Positions 50,484-59,228 of a DNA stretch of 64,000 nucleotides are shown piece by piece (within the stretch, counting starts at the first letter, position 1; every line of letters begins with the position of its first letter). Below the pieces are notes generated by a model. The model had not been told where the DNA came from. It searched no databases and saw only the letters and a program-made list of their open reading frames with translations. The DNA comes from Gemmatimonas sp. (GTDB lineage: Bacteria; Gemmatimonadota; Gemmatimonadetes; Gemmatimonadales; Gemmatimonadaceae). The stretch spans positions 1 to 64,000 of the forward strand of contig JAABRT010000006.1 of assembly GCA_011390805.1 (NCBI GenBank), in the 5' to 3' direction. Position numbers and translations under genes: made by a program.

Positions 50484-51761
50484 ATGCAACGCCGGGTTTT
50501 TCTCAAGTCGGGTGCGCTGGCATTGGTGACAATGGGATTGTCGCCGTCGTTTCTGGAGCGCACAGTGATGGGCATGTCGCTGCCCAAGGCGGCGCGCGGC
50601 AAGACGCTTATTTGTCTGTTCCAGCGCGGTGCAGCCGACGCACTCAACGTTGTGGTGCCCTTTGGCGAGAAGGCGTATTACGCATCGCGACCGCAGTTGG
50701 CGGTTGGTGCCCCGTCTCGTGGCGCTGGTGCATTGGGCGCAATCGACCTTGACGGATTCTTTGGACTGCATCCGTCATTGTCGCCCTTCAAGCCGTTATA
50801 TGATCGCGGATTGTTGGTGCCCATTCACGCGGTGGGCAGCCCGAGTGCAACACGCTCGCACTTTGATGCGCAGGATTACATGGAATCGGCCACGCCCGAT
50901 CGCAAAGGCACGCGCGACGGTTGGCTGAACAGATATCTCGCCACCAAGGGCACGTGCGAAGCCGATTGCAGCACGCACGCATCGCCGTTTCGCGCGGTAT
51001 CAATGACGCAGCAAACGCCGCGCATTCTTGATGGTGAGTCTCCCGTGGTTGCCATGAACTCCCTCGAGGAGTTCTCCATCCGCTCAGCCGGTGGCGACGC
51101 CGAAGCACGACTTGAAGCGCTATATCGCACGGGCAAAGCCGATCTGGTACACGGCTCGGGCAGCGACATGTTTGAAGCCATGAAGATGTTGCGGTCGGCA
51201 AATCCGCTGCAGTACAGGCCCAGTGCAGGCGCGAACTATCCGCGTTCGCCGTTTGGTCAGCGTTTGCAGCAAATCGCGCAACTCATCAAATCTGATGTTG
51301 GATTGGAAGTGGCGTTTGCGGATGTCGGTGGCTGGGACACACACGTGAATCAGGGCGGCGCGCAGGGACAGCTGGCCAACCGGCTCGGTGACTTCGCGCA
51401 GTCGGTGGCCGCACTCGTGCATGATCTTGGTGACCGTATGGACGACGTCATGATTCTCACGATGTCAGAATTCGGTCGCACAGTGCGTCAGAACGGAACA
51501 GGTGGCACTGATCACGGTCACGCCGGCGCCATGTTTGTACTTGGCGGGAACCTTGCGGCTAAGCAACAGGTACTCGGCAAGTGGCCCGGACTGGAGCGAG
51601 AGCAACTGTACGAGGGACGAGATTTGGCATTGACCACCGATTTTCGCGCAGTGTTTGGCGAAGTGACGGCGCGGCATCTTGGCGGCAACCAGCTTGATCG
51701 TGTCTTCCCCGGGTACGGCGCACGTGAAAGTGAGTGGCTGGGTATCCTGCCGCGTGTATAG
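50484..51761 (+). CDS. Tat-exported DUF1501 protein
   Basis: A 425-residue product. The N terminus MQRRVFLKSGALALVTMG is a twin-arginine signal. The DUF1501 core, an alkaline phosphatase/sulfatase-like fold, includes LICLFQRGAADALNVVVPF, SHFDAQDYMESATP, FADVGGWDTHVNQGGAQGQL and MILTMSEFGRTVRQNGTGGT followed by DHGHAG. The His and Asp residues in these segments probably bind a metal. It is exported folded and may need the DUF1800 partner upstream. An AGAGAGGA ribosome site precedes the start. Confidence 0.85.
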   Translation: MQRRVFLKSGALALVTMGLSPSFLERTVMGMSLPKAARGKTLICLFQRGAADALNVVVPFGEKAYYASRPQLAVGAPSRGAGALGAIDLDGFFGLHPSLSPFKPLYDRGLLVPIHAVGSPSATRSHFDAQDYMESATPDRKGTRDGWLNRYLATKGTCEADCSTHASPFRAVSMTQQTPRILDGESPVVAMNSLEEFSIRSAGGDAEARLEALYRTGKADLVHGSGSDMFEAMKMLRSANPLQYRPSAGANYPRSPFGQRLQQIAQLIKSDVGLEVAFADVGGWDTHVNQGGAQGQLANRLGDFAQSVAALVHDLGDRMDDVMILTMSEFGRTVRQNGTGGTDHGHAGAMFVLGGNLAAKQQVLGKWPGLEREQLYEGRDLALTTDFRAVFGEVTARHLGGNQLDRVFPGYGARESEWLGILPRV

Positions 51762-52842
51762 ACGCGCCGCGGGTGTAGCCACCCTTGCGGCGGTCGTTGC
51801 ACTGCTGGCTGCATGCAGCGGCACCGACACGCTCTCACCAGGCGAAGAGACGCCCGATCCGTGGATTGCTGTTGACAGCGTCGTGCAAGCGCAGCTTGCG
51901 CAGCGTGGCAGGAGCAGCAATCTCACGCTCACGGTTTACAATCGTCGCGATGAGCGCGTGTTCGAAAAGAGTTACGGAAACTTTTCGCCGGACCGCAGAG
52001 TGGCCGTGGCCAGCGCGTCGAAGCTGATTGCGGCCATGGTCCTGCTCGACGTGGTTGCCACGGGTGAACTGTCACTCGAGAGCACCACCGGCGAGGTGCT
52101 CGGGTGGACATTGCCGAACCAGGATATCACGCTGCGCCACCTGTTGTCGTTCACATCAGGATTGCAGAACGAGAACGAGTGCACGTTCATTCCGGGCACG
52201 ACGCTGGCATCGTGTGTGGCGAACATTCGCGCCCGCAACACGCTGTCTCAACCAGCGCAGCGTTTTGACTATGGCAGCACGCACTTGCACGTCGCGGCGC
52301 GCATGGCGGAAGTGGCAACCGGCAAATCGTGGCAGGCACTCTTTCGTGAACGGGTGGCCGATCGTCTGGAGCTGCCCAGCGAGGTGCGCTTTTTTACCTT
52401 GCCCAACCTCGCAATCGGCGAGTCCAATCCGCTGGTTGCTGGCGGCCTGCGGGCGTCAGCACGGGAATATGGCGCCATGCTGGCGCTCGCGTTTCACAAT
52501 GGTGCGAACGACGGCGTGGTGGTTGCGAACAGCGCGTTGTTTGATGCGCAGGCGCGCGAGCCCTATCCGTCGGTCTTCATTGGCAACTCACCGTACGCGG
52601 CCGCGACACCGTCATTTCGCTACGGCTTGGGGGGCTGGTTGGAGTGTGCCACCCCCGCACAAGGCTGCGATGTGGTGTCGTCGGCCGGACTGTTTGGCTT
52701 TACGCCGTGGTTTGATAGGGCGGCCGGCTACTACGCAACGCTGGCAATGGAAGAGACGACGGCTGGCGGCGCACTGTTCAGCGTTCAGCTGCAGCAGGCC
52801 GTGATGCCGTTTGTGCGGCGGGCGATTCAGAGCGCACGCTGA
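51754..52842 (+). CDS. Beta-lactamase-like serine hydrolase, lipoprotein
   Basis: From GTG 51754, overlapping the DUF1501 stop, a 362-residue product with a lipoprotein signal (AAGVATLAAVVALLAAC). The class C beta-lactamase/DD-peptidase fold has the nucleophile motif ASASKLIAAMV (SxxK), ITLRHLLSFTSGLQ, and a YGSTHLH segment in the YxN position. Such enzymes hydrolyse esters, peptidoglycan-derived peptides or D-amino-acid peptides; true beta-lactamase activity cannot be claimed. Starts at GTG 51724 or 51730 are also possible. Confidence 0.78.
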   Translation: MYRRAAGVATLAAVVALLAACSGTDTLSPGEETPDPWIAVDSVVQAQLAQRGRSSNLTLTVYNRRDERVFEKSYGNFSPDRRVAVASASKLIAAMVLLDVVATGELSLESTTGEVLGWTLPNQDITLRHLLSFTSGLQNENECTFIPGTTLASCVANIRARNTLSQPAQRFDYGSTHLHVAARMAEVATGKSWQALFRERVADRLELPSEVRFFTLPNLAIGESNPLVAGGLRASAREYGAMLALAFHNGANDGVVVANSALFDAQAREPYPSVFIGNSPYAAATPSFRYGLGGWLECATPAQGCDVVSSAGLFGFTPWFDRAAGYYATLAMEETTAGGALFSVQLQQAVMPFVRRAIQSAR

Positions 52843-52994
52843 ACGCACAGCGAGTGCTGGCCGACTGCAGGCGAAGCGGTATGTGCGCCCGTATCACGCA
52901 GGCGGTTAATCGGCGCCCGGCGGCGTGGGTGTTCCCTGCAAATGATGCGGTGCGATCCGGGCACGACCGCGTGTCTCGGGGTTAGAATGTTCGC

Positions 52995-53753
52995 ATGACA
53001 CCTTGGGTAAAACGACTGGTTTTTGCGAACATCGCCGTCTATCTGCTGCAGATGTCGGTGCTCGGCATTACGAGCTATCTCGCATTAGTGCCCGCGGCGC
53101 TGCTGTATCGTCCGTGGACGATTTTCACGTACATGTTTGCGCACAGCACGTTTGGCTTCACGCACATTCTGTTCAACATGTTTGCGCTGTTCATTTTCGG
53201 ACCGCGCGTGGAAATGCGTCTGGGCGGTACACATTTCATACGTATGTACCTGGTGGCCGGCATAACCGGCGGCCTGGTCTCGCTGTTTTTCACGCCGTAC
53301 GCCGCTATTGTTGGCGCGTCGGGCGCCGTGTTTGGCGTGAGCCTGGCGTTCGCAATGTTCTACCCGCGCGAGAAGATTTACATCTGGGCGATTATCCCGG
53401 TTGAGGCGCGCGTGCTGGTGGTGATCATGACGGTGGTTTCGCTCTACAGCGGCATGCGCGGGGGTGGCAACGTGGCGCACTTTGCACACCTCGGTGGATA
53501 CCTCGGCGCCTTCCTGTATCTCAAGTACGCCGAAAAACGCTCGCCGGCCAAGCAGTGGGAAAAGAAGGTGTCGGGGCCGCCGCCGAGCAAGATTCCGCTC
53601 GGCAACTGGCAAAGCGTGAATCTGGCAATGGTGCACGAAGTCAACCGCGACGAGGTCACCCGCATTCTGGCCAAGATTCAAACCCAGGGCGAGAGCAGCC
53701 TCACATCGCAGGAGCGCGTGTTCCTGGGACACTTCACGCCCAAGGACGCGTAG
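52995..53753 (+). CDS. Rhomboid-family intramembrane serine protease
   Basis: A 252-residue membrane protein with six helices. The catalytic Ser is in GASGAVFG (S109) and the His in AHFAHLGGYLGAFLYL (H165); HILFNMFALFIFG supplies the conserved H57 and N61 of helix 2. Rhomboids cut membrane proteins within the bilayer. A soluble C-terminal tail of about 70 residues (LAMVHEVNRDEVTRILAKIQ and TQGESSLTSQERVFLGHF) forms a DUF6576-like helical segment common in this branch. It ends beside the palindromic region. Confidence 0.9.
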   Translation: MTPWVKRLVFANIAVYLLQMSVLGITSYLALVPAALLYRPWTIFTYMFAHSTFGFTHILFNMFALFIFGPRVEMRLGGTHFIRMYLVAGITGGLVSLFFTPYAAIVGASGAVFGVSLAFAMFYPREKIYIWAIIPVEARVLVVIMTVVSLYSGMRGGGNVAHFAHLGGYLGAFLYLKYAEKRSPAKQWEKKVSGPPPSKIPLGNWQSVNLAMVHEVNRDEVTRILAKIQTQGESSLTSQERVFLGHFTPKDA

Positions 53754-54227
53754 CGGCTGCGCGTGTGCGGCCACGCTTGGACGTAGGATCCACATTGCGG
53801 CGCACTGCCTGCCACGCCCCGCACGTGGGATCCACATTGCGGCTCATGGGCTGCCACGCCCTGGACGTCCGCTCGCCGCTCAACCGCCCCGCCGCGTTGC
53901 GGCGTGACGGACAGCGGCTCACGGAGCCCGTGGCGCGGCAGCCCCCGAGCGGTGGATGGACTTGCTGAGGCGCGTGACGACAGAGGCGGTCAGCGGCTTG
54001 CTACGCACAATGCGCGCGCTGCAGCCTACCTGCTCCGTCCGGCCACCAGCCGCTCGCGTCGCCACCAACAAGGCTGCCCCGCGCCGGGCTCCGTGAGCCG
54101 CTGTCCGTCGAGCCGCAGGCGAGACGGTTGAGCGGCGAACGGACGTCCGGCGTGGGGCAGCCGCGCCGCGGCAACGACTACGGCGAACGGATCTCCGGCG
54201 CAGGACAGCCGGGCGGGCGGTAACGAC
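53754..54227. repeat. Palindromic repeat region between convergent genes
   Basis: A 474-bp region without a gene. Two 42-bp tandem units (53781-53822 and 53823-53864, 35 of 42 identical, core GGATCCACATTGCGGC) are followed by an inverted repeat: 53863-53944 against 54072-54148. Shared arm segments include GGACGTCCG, TCGCCGCTCAACCG and ACGGACAGCGGCTCACGGAG. After the right arm, two looser units of about 48 bp (GGCGAACGGA...) look like inverted relatives of the left units, so the whole is one large imperfect palindrome. No transposase frame is inside. Confidence 0.75.
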
Positions 54228-56612
54228 CTAGCGCGGCGGCGGCCGTCGATCGCGCCGTCGTTCGGCTTCACGCTCTGCTTCACGCCGCGCTGCCCGTTCT
54301 GCTTCACGCTCTGCTTCACGGGCACTGCGCCTGAACTCGTCGCTCAGCCGCTGCAACAGCGATTGCCGCACTTCGCCTTCCCCCATCGCTTCACCTATCG
54401 CCTCAACAGCCGCCTCGAAGGCTTGCTCCGTTACATCCCCAATGCGCGAGCTCGCGAAGCGAAACCAGCTGCCACCGCATGACTTGGTGGGTTCAGTGCC
54501 GGGCTTGAACCACATGACCTGCGGTTCGCCACACCAGCCGTCGGTGAGCAATCCACTGTTGGCGTCAACCGTGCGCGAGACCAACGTGGGAGGCGGTGTC
54601 CAATCGCGATCACGAGACGGTGAGCGCCAGCCGTTGCGCATGAACTGCGCCCACACCGGCGCGGCGTAGCGACCACCCGACGCTGCCGCACCAAGCGAAG
54701 TGGGCGAATCGGTGCCCAGCCACACACCCGTTACTAGTGACGGCGAATATCCCACAAACCAGGCGTCGGTGCCGTCATTGGTGGTGCCGGTTTTTCCGGC
54801 AACCGGTCCGCGCACACCGTACTCACGCACAGCGTTACCTGTGCCTTCGTCTACTGCGGCACGCAACATGTGCGTGACCAGAAACGCGTCTTCAAGTGAC
54901 ATCGCACGATCGCGTGTGCTCGGCGCGCGTTCCCACAACAGTGTGCCATCGGCGGCTTCAATGCGCGTGACTACGTGTGGCACCACACGCCAACCACCAT
55001 TGGCAAAGGGTGCGTACGAGACCGTGAGCTCAAGTGGTGTGAGTGACGCACTTCCCAATGCCAACGACGGCACGTTTGGCAAGTCGGACGTTACGCCGTT
55101 GGCACGTGCGATCTGCATGATCGCATCATTGCCAACGTCCTGCGCCAAACGCACGGTGGCAATGTTGGACGAACGTGTGAGCGCGGTACGCATGGTCATG
55201 CGACCGTCGTAAGTACCACCGTAGTTGGTGGGCGTCCACGACGTACGACCGGTACGAAGCGTGAGCGGCTCATCACTGAGCATGCGATTGCTGCCGTAGC
55301 CTTTGGCAATCGCGGCTGCATACACAAATGGCTTGAACGTAGACCCGACCTGTCGACTGGCTGACGTCGCGCGATTAAACCCACGCGCTGTGACCGCACG
55401 TCCACCGGCAATCGCCCGCACTGCACCGGTCTGCGGATCGATCGCCACAAGCGCGGCTTCAGTTGGCTTGTCTTTCAGATTACGACGCGCTTTGTCCACG
55501 CGCGCAGCGCCCGCCCCCACCGCACGTTCTGCGGCGCGCTGCGCTTTCACGTCGACGGTGGTATGAATCGTGAGATCCTGCAGCTGCACTGACGGCGGCA
55601 GTGTTCCGGCACGCACCAGGGAATCAACAGTCGCACGGACAACATCGACAGCCCACGTATGCGCCGGCCAGTCAGGCTTCCATGCTTTGCGCGGCAGCTT
55701 GATCACGCGCCCACGCGTGCGCGTCGCGGTTGCCGAATCCATGAGCTCCGCATCAACAAGCACGTCGAGCACGACATCACGGCGTGCGCGCGCCCGCGCT
55801 TCGTTGCGACGAGGTGACAGTGAAGACGGTGCCTTGGGCAAACCGGCAAGCAACGCGGCATCAACAACCGTCGCACGTGAAATGCTGTAGCCCAGCAAAT
55901 CGCGGCTGGCCGCTTCAATGCCCCACGTGCCGTTACCGAAATAGATCGTGTTGAGATAGCGCTCGAGAATCTCGTCCTTGCTCAAGGCGTCTTCAATGAG
56001 CGCGGTATAGCGCACCTCAAGTGCCTTGCGCTTCCAGCCACGCACCGACTCGGTGAGAAACGCATTGCGCGCCAGCTGCATGGTGATCGTACTCGCACCT
56101 TCGCGCACACCGCCGGCGGCGATGTTGTGCACCGCGGCACGCACCACGCCGCGCACATCAATGCCGTTGTGGTCACGAAAACGTTTGTCTTCTACGGCAA
56201 TGAACGCTTCGCGCACATGTTCGGGAATTTTCTCAAGCGAGATAGGAATACGTCGCACCGGATCGATCATGCCAAGCAGCGCGCCATCGTGCGCAACCAG
56301 TCGGTCGCCCGTGCTTGGGCGCCACTCGCGCAGCTCAGCAGTGGTTGGACAAGTCGCAAAGCCACACGACTGCCACCAGGTGAAGCCGGTCGCGGCGGTG
56401 AGGCTCAACACAGACGCCGCTCCCACCCACACACGACGGTCGCGACTGGCCGCGTGCAACACCACTCGGCTGCGCGCTATCGCGCGCAGGAACCACACCG
56501 TGGTTTTGCGCCGCACGCGCCGCGCCAGCGGTTGGGTTCGCCGCGCAAAAGCGGCAGCCCAGACACCTGCACGTTCGCGCATGGATGGTGTAGCGTTCGG
56601 TTTGGCGTTCAT
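54228..56612 (-). CDS. Class A penicillin-binding protein (PBP1A-like)
   Basis: From ATG 56612 a 794-residue bifunctional peptidoglycan synthase. A basic cytoplasmic tail and one membrane helix (VGAASVLSLTAATGFTWW) precede the GT51 transglycosylase (FIAVEDKRFRDHNGIDVRGV with the catalytic Glu, STITMQLARNAFL). The transpeptidase domain has SxxK in QVGSTFKPFVYAAA, SxN in LTRSSNIATVRLA and KTGTTNDGTDAWFVGYSP. The last 60 residues are Arg/Glu-rich (REAEREAERAARREAER), a charged tail. It polymerises and cross-links the cell wall. Confidence 0.93.
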   Translation of the reverse strand: MNAKPNATPSMRERAGVWAAAFARRTQPLARRVRRKTTVWFLRAIARSRVVLHAASRDRRVWVGAASVLSLTAATGFTWWQSCGFATCPTTAELREWRPSTGDRLVAHDGALLGMIDPVRRIPISLEKIPEHVREAFIAVEDKRFRDHNGIDVRGVVRAAVHNIAAGGVREGASTITMQLARNAFLTESVRGWKRKALEVRYTALIEDALSKDEILERYLNTIYFGNGTWGIEAASRDLLGYSISRATVVDAALLAGLPKAPSSLSPRRNEARARARRDVVLDVLVDAELMDSATATRTRGRVIKLPRKAWKPDWPAHTWAVDVVRATVDSLVRAGTLPPSVQLQDLTIHTTVDVKAQRAAERAVGAGAARVDKARRNLKDKPTEAALVAIDPQTGAVRAIAGGRAVTARGFNRATSASRQVGSTFKPFVYAAAIAKGYGSNRMLSDEPLTLRTGRTSWTPTNYGGTYDGRMTMRTALTRSSNIATVRLAQDVGNDAIMQIARANGVTSDLPNVPSLALGSASLTPLELTVSYAPFANGGWRVVPHVVTRIEAADGTLLWERAPSTRDRAMSLEDAFLVTHMLRAAVDEGTGNAVREYGVRGPVAGKTGTTNDGTDAWFVGYSPSLVTGVWLGTDSPTSLGAAASGGRYAAPVWAQFMRNGWRSPSRDRDWTPPPTLVSRTVDANSGLLTDGWCGEPQVMWFKPGTEPTKSCGGSWFRFASSRIGDVTEQAFEAAVEAIGEAMGEGEVRQSLLQRLSDEFRRSAREAEREAERAARREAEREAERRRDRRPPPR

Positions 56613-56636
56613 CACCGTAGTTCGACCCCGAGAGTC

Positions 56637-57773
56637 ATGCCGAGTTTCGTTCGATTCTGTTTTGCCCTGTCGTTGCTCACAGCCTGTGCGCCAACCGACC
56701 GGGAAGGCTCTGCGCTGGCCAATGCGGCGACTCCTGAAAGCAGCACCGGCGGCAGCGTCATTGAGACCGTACGGATGGACACTGCCGATAGTGACACGGT
56801 TGGTGCCAACCGCTCGCAGATGCTCGCAGCCAACGGCGATCAGCCGGGCATCGTCTCGATGTCGGTGGCACCGGTTGCGGCAGACAGCGCGGCTGCGCAG
56901 CGGGTGCCCAATGAGTACGGACGCATCCCGGTGGTGGAGTACCACCTGGTGGATTCCACAGACGGCACGTACAAGGTGAGCCGCGAGCGATTCCGCGCGG
57001 AGCTCGATACGCTCTACGCGCGCGGTTACCGGCCGATTTCGCTGGCCGAGATGCTGGACAAAAAAATCGATCTGCCGCGCGGCATGTCACCCGTGCTGTT
57101 CATTTTTGACGACGCATCGCCCAGTCAGTTCCGCTACGTGGAGCGCGACGGGCAGCTCACCGTTGACCCCACGAGCGCGCTTGGGCTTTGGATGGACTTT
57201 GCCAAAGACAAACCCGACTGGCGCAACCGCGGCCTGTTCTGCCTGCTCTCGGGCGCCGAGGCCGGCCGTTCATTCTTTGGCAACAAGGGCATTGAAGGAC
57301 AGAAATCCGAGTGGCGTTTCCCCAAACTGCAGCAGCTCGACTCCATGGGCTTTGAGCTGTGCAACCACACGCTATGGCACGCACGTCTGGACAAATACGA
57401 CAATGCGTTTGTGCAGGAGCAAATAGCCCGCGGCGAGCTGGCGATTGACTCAGCCATACCCGGATACAAGGTGCGCGGCTTTGCGCTGCCGCTTGGTATG
57501 TGGCCCAAGACACGCGAGCTGGCGTGGAAGGGTTCGTGGACCGATCCCAAGAGCAAACGTGAGCTGCGCTACAACTATGATGCCGTGTTTGAAGTAGCCG
57601 GCGGTCCAACGCGCAGTCCGTACGACCCCAACTTCAACCCGCGATCCATTTCACGCATTCCGCTCGGCAAAGGCATGCCGCTCTTTCCCACGCTGCGTCA
57701 GCTGGAAAAAGAGGGGCCGGGCGGACGCTATGTGAGTGATGGGGACGCGAGCAAAGTGGCAGGCAGCCCTTAA
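56637..57773 (+). CDS. Polysaccharide deacetylase-like lipoprotein
   Basis: A 378-residue product from ATG 56637 with a short lipoprotein signal (FVRFCFALSLLTAC). The NodB-type domain includes IPVVEYHLVDSTDGTYKVSR, SPVLFIFDDASPSQFRYVER with the catalytic DD pair, and ELCNHTLWHARLDKYDNAF with the HxxxH zinc motif. It likely removes acetyl groups from a cell-wall or surface glycan in the periplasm. The spacing from the first Asp pair to the His motif is longer than in minimal deacetylases, with an insert around GLFCLLSGAEAGRSFFGNKG. Transcribed divergently from the PBP1A gene, 24 bp apart. Confidence 0.82.
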   Translation: MPSFVRFCFALSLLTACAPTDREGSALANAATPESSTGGSVIETVRMDTADSDTVGANRSQMLAANGDQPGIVSMSVAPVAADSAAAQRVPNEYGRIPVVEYHLVDSTDGTYKVSRERFRAELDTLYARGYRPISLAEMLDKKIDLPRGMSPVLFIFDDASPSQFRYVERDGQLTVDPTSALGLWMDFAKDKPDWRNRGLFCLLSGAEAGRSFFGNKGIEGQKSEWRFPKLQQLDSMGFELCNHTLWHARLDKYDNAFVQEQIARGELAIDSAIPGYKVRGFALPLGMWPKTRELAWKGSWTDPKSKRELRYNYDAVFEVAGGPTRSPYDPNFNPRSISRIPLGKGMPLFPTLRQLEKEGPGGRYVSDGDASKVAGSP

Positions 57774-58177
57774 CCCTGCTTCTGCGCGAGCTCGTCCCAG
57801 CGATCAACCGCGCGGCGCAAATGCGGAATCACGATACTGCCGCCAACGATCAGACCAATGCTCAGCGTTTCAAACGCTTCGTCGCGCGTGACGCCTTCTT
57901 CGGCGCAGCGTACGATGTGATAGGTGATGCAGTCGTCACAGCGCAGCACGAGCGACGCCACGAGCCCGAGCAGTTCTTTGGTTTTGACATCCAGCGCCCC
58001 GTTTTCGTAAGCGCGTGTATCGAGCGCAAAAAACCGGTTGATCACCAGATTGTTTTCGCCCAGGATGCGCGTGTTCATGCGCTCACGGAACGCGCGGAAC
58101 TCGGCCAGTGATTTCGAGTCGCCGGAATCGTCGGCCGACGAAGACGGCGGCGTATGTGATTGATGGTCCGGGCTCAC
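57770..58177 (-). CDS. AhpD-like/carboxymuconolactone decarboxylase-family protein
   Basis: A 135-residue protein from GTG 58177. The CMD/AhpD signature CDDCITYHIVRCAEEGVTRDE has the redox CxxC and its His. Such proteins reduce peroxides through partner redoxins or act as small oxidoreductases. An N-terminal Ser/Asp-rich tail precedes the domain. The start overlaps the upstream TPR gene stop (GTGA), and its stop overlaps the convergent deacetylase stop by four bases. Confidence 0.85.
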   Translation of the reverse strand: MSPDHQSHTPPSSSADDSGDSKSLAEFRAFRERMNTRILGENNLVINRFFALDTRAYENGALDVKTKELLGLVASLVLRCDDCITYHIVRCAEEGVTRDEAFETLSIGLIVGGSIVIPHLRRAVDRWDELAQKQG

Positions 58178-58767
58178 AGCTTGTATTTGCGAAGGGTGGT
58201 GAGAGCTGTTTCGAGAGACTGCTTCTGCTGTTCGTTGGTCGAGGCGGCGAGCAGTTGTTCATAGGTGCGAATGGCCAGCGCCATCGCTTCCTTGTCGTGT
58301 TCGGCGCTGGCCAGCGACGCCGCATTGTCGGCCAGCGCGGCTTTGGCCAACTGGTCTTCGGGAAAACGTTCAGTCACCTGAATCCAGCGAATGGTGCGGT
58401 CTCGCTGATTGCCCTCGGTGAGCGCCCACATGTGCCACGCACCGCGGTTTGCCGGATCAGCGGCGATGGCGCGGTCGGCAAGTTCGCCTACTACTTCGGG
58501 GCCACGTCCACTCAGCCAGTAGGCATTGGCGAGGATGACCAATGCGCGCGCGTTCTTTGGTTGTTCGGCCACCACCGTTTCATAGATGGGACCGGCGACT
58601 TCGGGCATTTCACGCCATGGCTCAACGGCGGCAATCAGCGCGTCAGCTGTTGCACCGTCGCGCAGCGCGTGCAGGCGTTCCATGAGGACGCCCATGTTGC
58701 CAGAGGCTTCGTAAGCGGACACGGCGTTGGAAATCGCCGTTCGGAGGTCGGTTTGGGGAGCGATCAT
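58174..58767 (-). CDS. TPR-like helical protein
   Basis: From ATG 58767 a 197-residue protein made of helical pairs. Recognisable TPR-like units are VAGPIYETVVAEQPKNARAL, VILANAYWLSGRGPEVVGEL and ADRAIAADPANRGAWHMWAL. It is likely a protein-binding scaffold. Its stop overlaps the start of the AhpD-like gene, so the two are co-translated. Upstream in-frame residues are Arg-rich and not protein-like, so ATG 58767 is preferred. Confidence 0.75.
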   Translation of the reverse strand: MIAPQTDLRTAISNAVSAYEASGNMGVLMERLHALRDGATADALIAAVEPWREMPEVAGPIYETVVAEQPKNARALVILANAYWLSGRGPEVVGELADRAIAADPANRGAWHMWALTEGNQRDRTIRWIQVTERFPEDQLAKAALADNAASLASAEHDKEAMALAIRTYEQLLAASTNEQQKQSLETALTTLRKYKL

Positions 58768-59228
58768 GAGTGACAAATGTAGTAGGGCAACACAACTGTG
58801 ACTTGCGCGAACGGGCATTCGCTGCAACATTCCGTGCGTCATCGGCGTATTATGGTGAACGCGCGCCGCGACCCACGAAGGTCCCGGCCTGCTGGCGGTG
58901 CACGCGTTGCGGTATTCGCGTTGCGGCATCCGATCATCGGCGTCCACCTGCTGGCCCCCCCGAGACATCGACGTGCAGTACGTCTGGATACCAGTTCGGT
59001 ATCCGAATCCCCTGCGTATTTCAGGGAAGGTCCATCTGCTTTCCAAGCAAGACGGTGTGCACATCCACCGTCAATGATCAGTACCCGATCAGTTACCGCT
59101 TCAGTCCCCGCATGAGCAGTGCTCATTCGGCGTGATTGATTCCGTGCAACATGCACTTCCGGCGCACCCGCGCCGCACCCCGGTCCGGTGATGTTTTCAC
59201 CGGTCCTCCACGCCACACGCAGTACAGC
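58768..59228. promoter_or_regulatory. Gene-free rho leader/promoter region with palindromes
   Basis: A 461-bp region between the divergent TPR and rho genes. No convincing gene is present. It contains a perfect 7-bp hairpin GGATACC/GGTATCC (58986-59004), a 15-bp palindrome ATGAGCA-G-TGCTCAT (59112-59126), and a stem CCGGTGA/TCACCGG (59186-59204 region) just before the rho start. In E. coli, rho is controlled by attenuation in its leader; these structures could serve a similar purpose here, which is inference. Confidence 0.5.

Noticed and set aside
53781-53864. CRISPR array
   Set aside because: Only two adjacent 42-bp copies without variable spacers; no cas genes. No CRISPR array was seen anywhere in the window.
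53904-54131. Short frames inside the palindromic region as genes
   Set aside because: They follow repeat sequence, lack ribosome sites and show no protein character.
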